Virus record (IMG/VR): IMGVR_UViG_3300045996_001257
Location: 1-20,529 of that record
DNA length: 20,529 bases
DNA from: a virus
Direction: 5' to 3' (one strand)
Below are positions 20,382-20,529 of the stretch, piece after piece. The translations under genes were made by a program, and so were the position numbers. Under the pieces are notes generated by a model that ran no database searches, had not been told where the DNA came from, and saw only the letters and a list, made by a program, of their open reading frames with translations. Numbering within the stretch: the first letter of the stretch is position 1; every line of letters begins with the position of its first letter.

Positions 20382-20399
20382 TATCAACTTTTCGCTATA
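20382..20399. repeat. Copy 2 of the 18-bp operon-head repeat TATCAACTTTTCGCTATA
   Basis: Exact copy of 10151-10168 in the same orientation. It lies in the 66-nt divergent region between the small-terminase candidate and the rightward gene at 20421. On the - strand it is preceded by TTTATTTG (20411-20404), one mismatch from TAnnTTTG, 4 nt upstream of the repeat. The common place at the head of both leftward operons argues for shared control. Confidence 0.75.
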
Positions 20400-20420
20400 T
20401 TTTCAAATAAAGATTTTAAC

Positions 20421-20529
20421 ATGAAAGCACACGAATTAAGAATTGGTATAATAGTTGACTTGAGATATACATCTTTAGTTCATCCTTCGGGCATTGTATC
20501 GATTGATAATGAGTTAATGATGTATTTAT
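20421..20529 (+). CDS. Start of a rightward small phage gene (runs off the right edge)
   Basis: An open frame of 36 codons from ATG at 20421 to the window end: MKAHELRIGIIVDLRYTSLV followed by HPSGIVSIDNELMMY. The opening 'MKa-ELRIGn-V' is common in small proteins of unknown function of Bacteroidota phages and their hosts. It is transcribed away from operon A and separated from it only by the region with the 18-bp repeat, so it probably begins the opposite (early or regulatory) gene block. The rest is not visible. Confidence 0.6.
   Translation, partial: MKAHELRIGIIVDLRYTSLVHPSGIVSIDNELMMYL

Noticed and set aside
10151-20399. The 18-bp repeats as attachment sites or ends of an inserted element
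   Set aside because: They would cut out terminase, portal and baseplate genes and leave the rest of the virion genes outside. No integrase or transposase is present, and both copies sit in promoter-like regions.
1-20529. CRISPR arrays, tRNA or rRNA genes
   Set aside because: No regularly spaced repeats and no cloverleaf or rRNA-like sequence were seen on either strand.

Overview
The window is most of the structural module of a contractile-tailed (myovirus-type) phage or prophage of a Bacteroidota host. The head genes are Mu-like: a DUF935/gp29-type portal, a gpF-type minor head protein, a gp36-type connector and a gpG-type virion morphogenesis protein. They accompany a sheath, tube, tape measure, LysM protein, hub, spike and gp25-like wedge protein. 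The host assignment rests on several signs: AT-rich DNA, few clear Shine-Dalgarno sequences, TAnnTTTG-type -7 boxes, signal peptides ending in A|Q, a T9SS-like C-terminal tail, and protein types typical of Bacteroidota phages (DUF2586-like sheath, DUF6046-like protein). No integrase, transposase, repressor or lysis gene is visible, so the life style cannot be read from this window.

Layout. Almost everything is read leftwards (- strand) in two long, tightly packed operons whose genes mostly overlap by 1-17 nt. Operon A (20354 to 11624) holds a GTG-started small-terminase candidate, a HTH protein, the large terminase, a gp36-like connector with an inserted domain, the portal, a gpF minor head protein split in two frames, small proteins, a gpG-like protein, a tail-terminator candidate, a baseplate J-like protein, a gpI-position protein and a fibre-like protein. 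Operon B (about 10151 to 1 and beyond) holds a ClpP-type protease/scaffold with no ATG, a secreted beta-rich protein, the major capsid protein with a strongly hydrophobic N-terminus, a hairpin terminator, then a small protein, sheath, tube, tail chaperone with a -1 frameshift extension, tape measure, DUF6046-like protein, hub, spike, gp25-like protein, LysM protein and the start of a fibre-like gene.

Between the two operons is a rightward island (10214-11637). It contains a putative small DNA-binding protein, two other tiny genes including a zinc ribbon, a terminator, and a predicted secreted protein with a T9SS-like tail. A rightward gene also begins at the right edge (20421).

The strongest unexplained signal is an exact 18-bp repeat, TATCAACTTTTCGCTATA, at 10151-10168 and 20382-20399. 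It occurs once in each of the two divergent intergenic regions, at the head of each leftward operon, in the same orientation, and next to Bacteroidota-like -7 boxes. It looks like a shared control element for the two late operons. Other notable points are the A9 slippery site giving a G/GT tail chaperone pair, the protease gene with no ATG/GTG/TTG start, the membrane-like N-terminus on the capsid protein, and two secretion-signal proteins within the virion gene block.
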